This document shows, in pieces, positions 6,747-6,904 of a DNA stretch of 6,904 nucleotides. Source of the stretch: Acidobacteriota bacterium (GTDB lineage Bacteria > Acidobacteriota > UBA6911 > RPQK01); contig RPQK01000413.1 in NCBI GenBank assembly GCA_003819755.1, positions 1 to 6,904 of the forward strand. The letters are read 5' to 3'. A program made the translations under genes and the position numbers. How positions within the stretch are numbered: the stretch's first letter is position 1; the number at the start of each line of letters is the position of its first letter. Under the pieces are notes generated by a model that searched no databases, had not been told where the DNA came from, and worked only from the letters and a program-made list of their open reading frames with translations.

Positions 6747-6797
6747 CACCCCGGCAGGGGTGCGAGGAGTCCCTCCTCCCACTCCTGCCGGAGTGGG
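6747..6797. repeat. Two related palindromes in inverted orientation (REP/BIME-like)
   Basis: The first palindrome is CACCCC-GGCA-GGGGTG (6747-6762). The second is CCCACTCC-TGCC-GGAGTGGG (6778-6797). The inner 16 bases of the second (6780-6795), reverse-complemented, equal the first except at two positions that pair with each other: a C-G pair became T-A. The two can also pair with one another (6751-6762 with 6780-6791, 12 bp with one G-T), extended after one mismatch by 6764-6769 with 6773-6778, giving a 41-base hairpin with a three-base loop. Paired inverted palindromes in an intergenic region resemble REP/BIME arrangements. Family membership is not established. Confidence 0.75.
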
Positions 6798-6804
6798 GGA
6801 TTTT
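6776..6804 (+). terminator. Probable rho-independent terminator
   Basis: CCTCCCACTCC-type 5' arm (6776-6785) pairs with 6790-6799 around a TGCC loop, giving ten pairs including one G-T. It is followed by GA... then TTTT (6801-6804) and a further T-rich ATT. It lies about 80 bases after the secreted-protein stop and would end that transcript. It overlaps the alternative long hairpin at 6751-6791, and the two folds exclude each other. Confidence 0.6.
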
Positions 6805-6816
6805 ATTGCCTATTTC

Positions 6817-6890
6817 CCGGGGGTGTCGCCTGAAAAACGGCTCCACCCCCGGCTACTTTCCTCTCACACCTCCGGCGTGAGGAAGTAGCC
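6817..6890. other. Two further adjoining hairpins
   Basis: CCGGGGGTG (6817-6825) is the exact reverse complement of CACCCCCGG (6844-6852), a 9-bp stem with a possible inner GCC/GGC pairing (6828-6830 / 6839-6841). Directly after it, GGCTACTT (6851-6858) pairs with AAGTAGCC (6883-6890), continued by 6860-6863 with 6879-6882 and 6866-6867 with 6877-6878, with small bulges only on the 5' side. The two stems share bases 6851-6852. No T-tract follows either one. No gene is visible in 6699-6904. Confidence 0.65.
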
Positions 6891-6904
6891 AGGCCTTAAA
6901 CCTA

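Overview
The window reads as a piece of a G+C-rich bacterial chromosome, most likely Gram-negative. It has SD-preceded genes, a periplasmic-type metal-binding protein and a large secreted protein of a kind often seen in environmental soil or groundwater lineages. An Acidobacteriota-like origin would fit the overall style (metal-binding protein with a PSVGG motif in place of LDPLGG, intergenic ACAGAGCCGC-type repeats). That is a weak inference from memory; no marker gene is present. All four recognisable genes are on the + strand.

Layout: (1) Bases 1-180 are nothing but a degenerate heptamer tandem repeat (CTGACTT/CTGTCTT), which probably continues beyond the left edge. It ends 21 bases before the first gene. 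(2) Bases 202-2053 hold a two-gene metal-uptake unit: a ZnuA/TroA-type zinc-binding protein, then, after 16 bases, an ABC-3 type (ZnuB-like) permease. The ATPase subunit is not in the window. (3) Bases 2054-2476 are intergenic and dominated by a large inverted repeat with perfect 43-base arms (2182-2224 / 2265-2307) inside a wider imperfect palindrome (2115-2354). (4) Bases 2477-3625 encode a two-domain ChrA-family chromate transporter. Its stop codon overlaps a 16-base copy of the outer part of that repeat in the opposite orientation. (5) Bases 3807-6698 encode a 963-residue exported protein that I cannot assign to a named family; it appears to be built from repeated beta-sandwich (Ig-like) modules. 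(6) Bases 6699-6904 hold no gene but a dense run of hairpins: two related palindromes in opposite orientation that differ by a compensated base-pair change, a probable intrinsic terminator, and two more stems.

The metal-uptake pair should work together as the extracytoplasmic and membrane parts of a Zn(2+) (or related metal) importer with an ATPase encoded elsewhere. ChrA and the large secreted protein are separated by intergenic DNA and repeats and look like independent units, not one operon. I see no convincing new multi-gene system. The points most worth following are the uncharacterised secreted protein, the repeat family that borders the genes, the heptamer array in the leader of the metal-uptake unit, and the structured 3' region.
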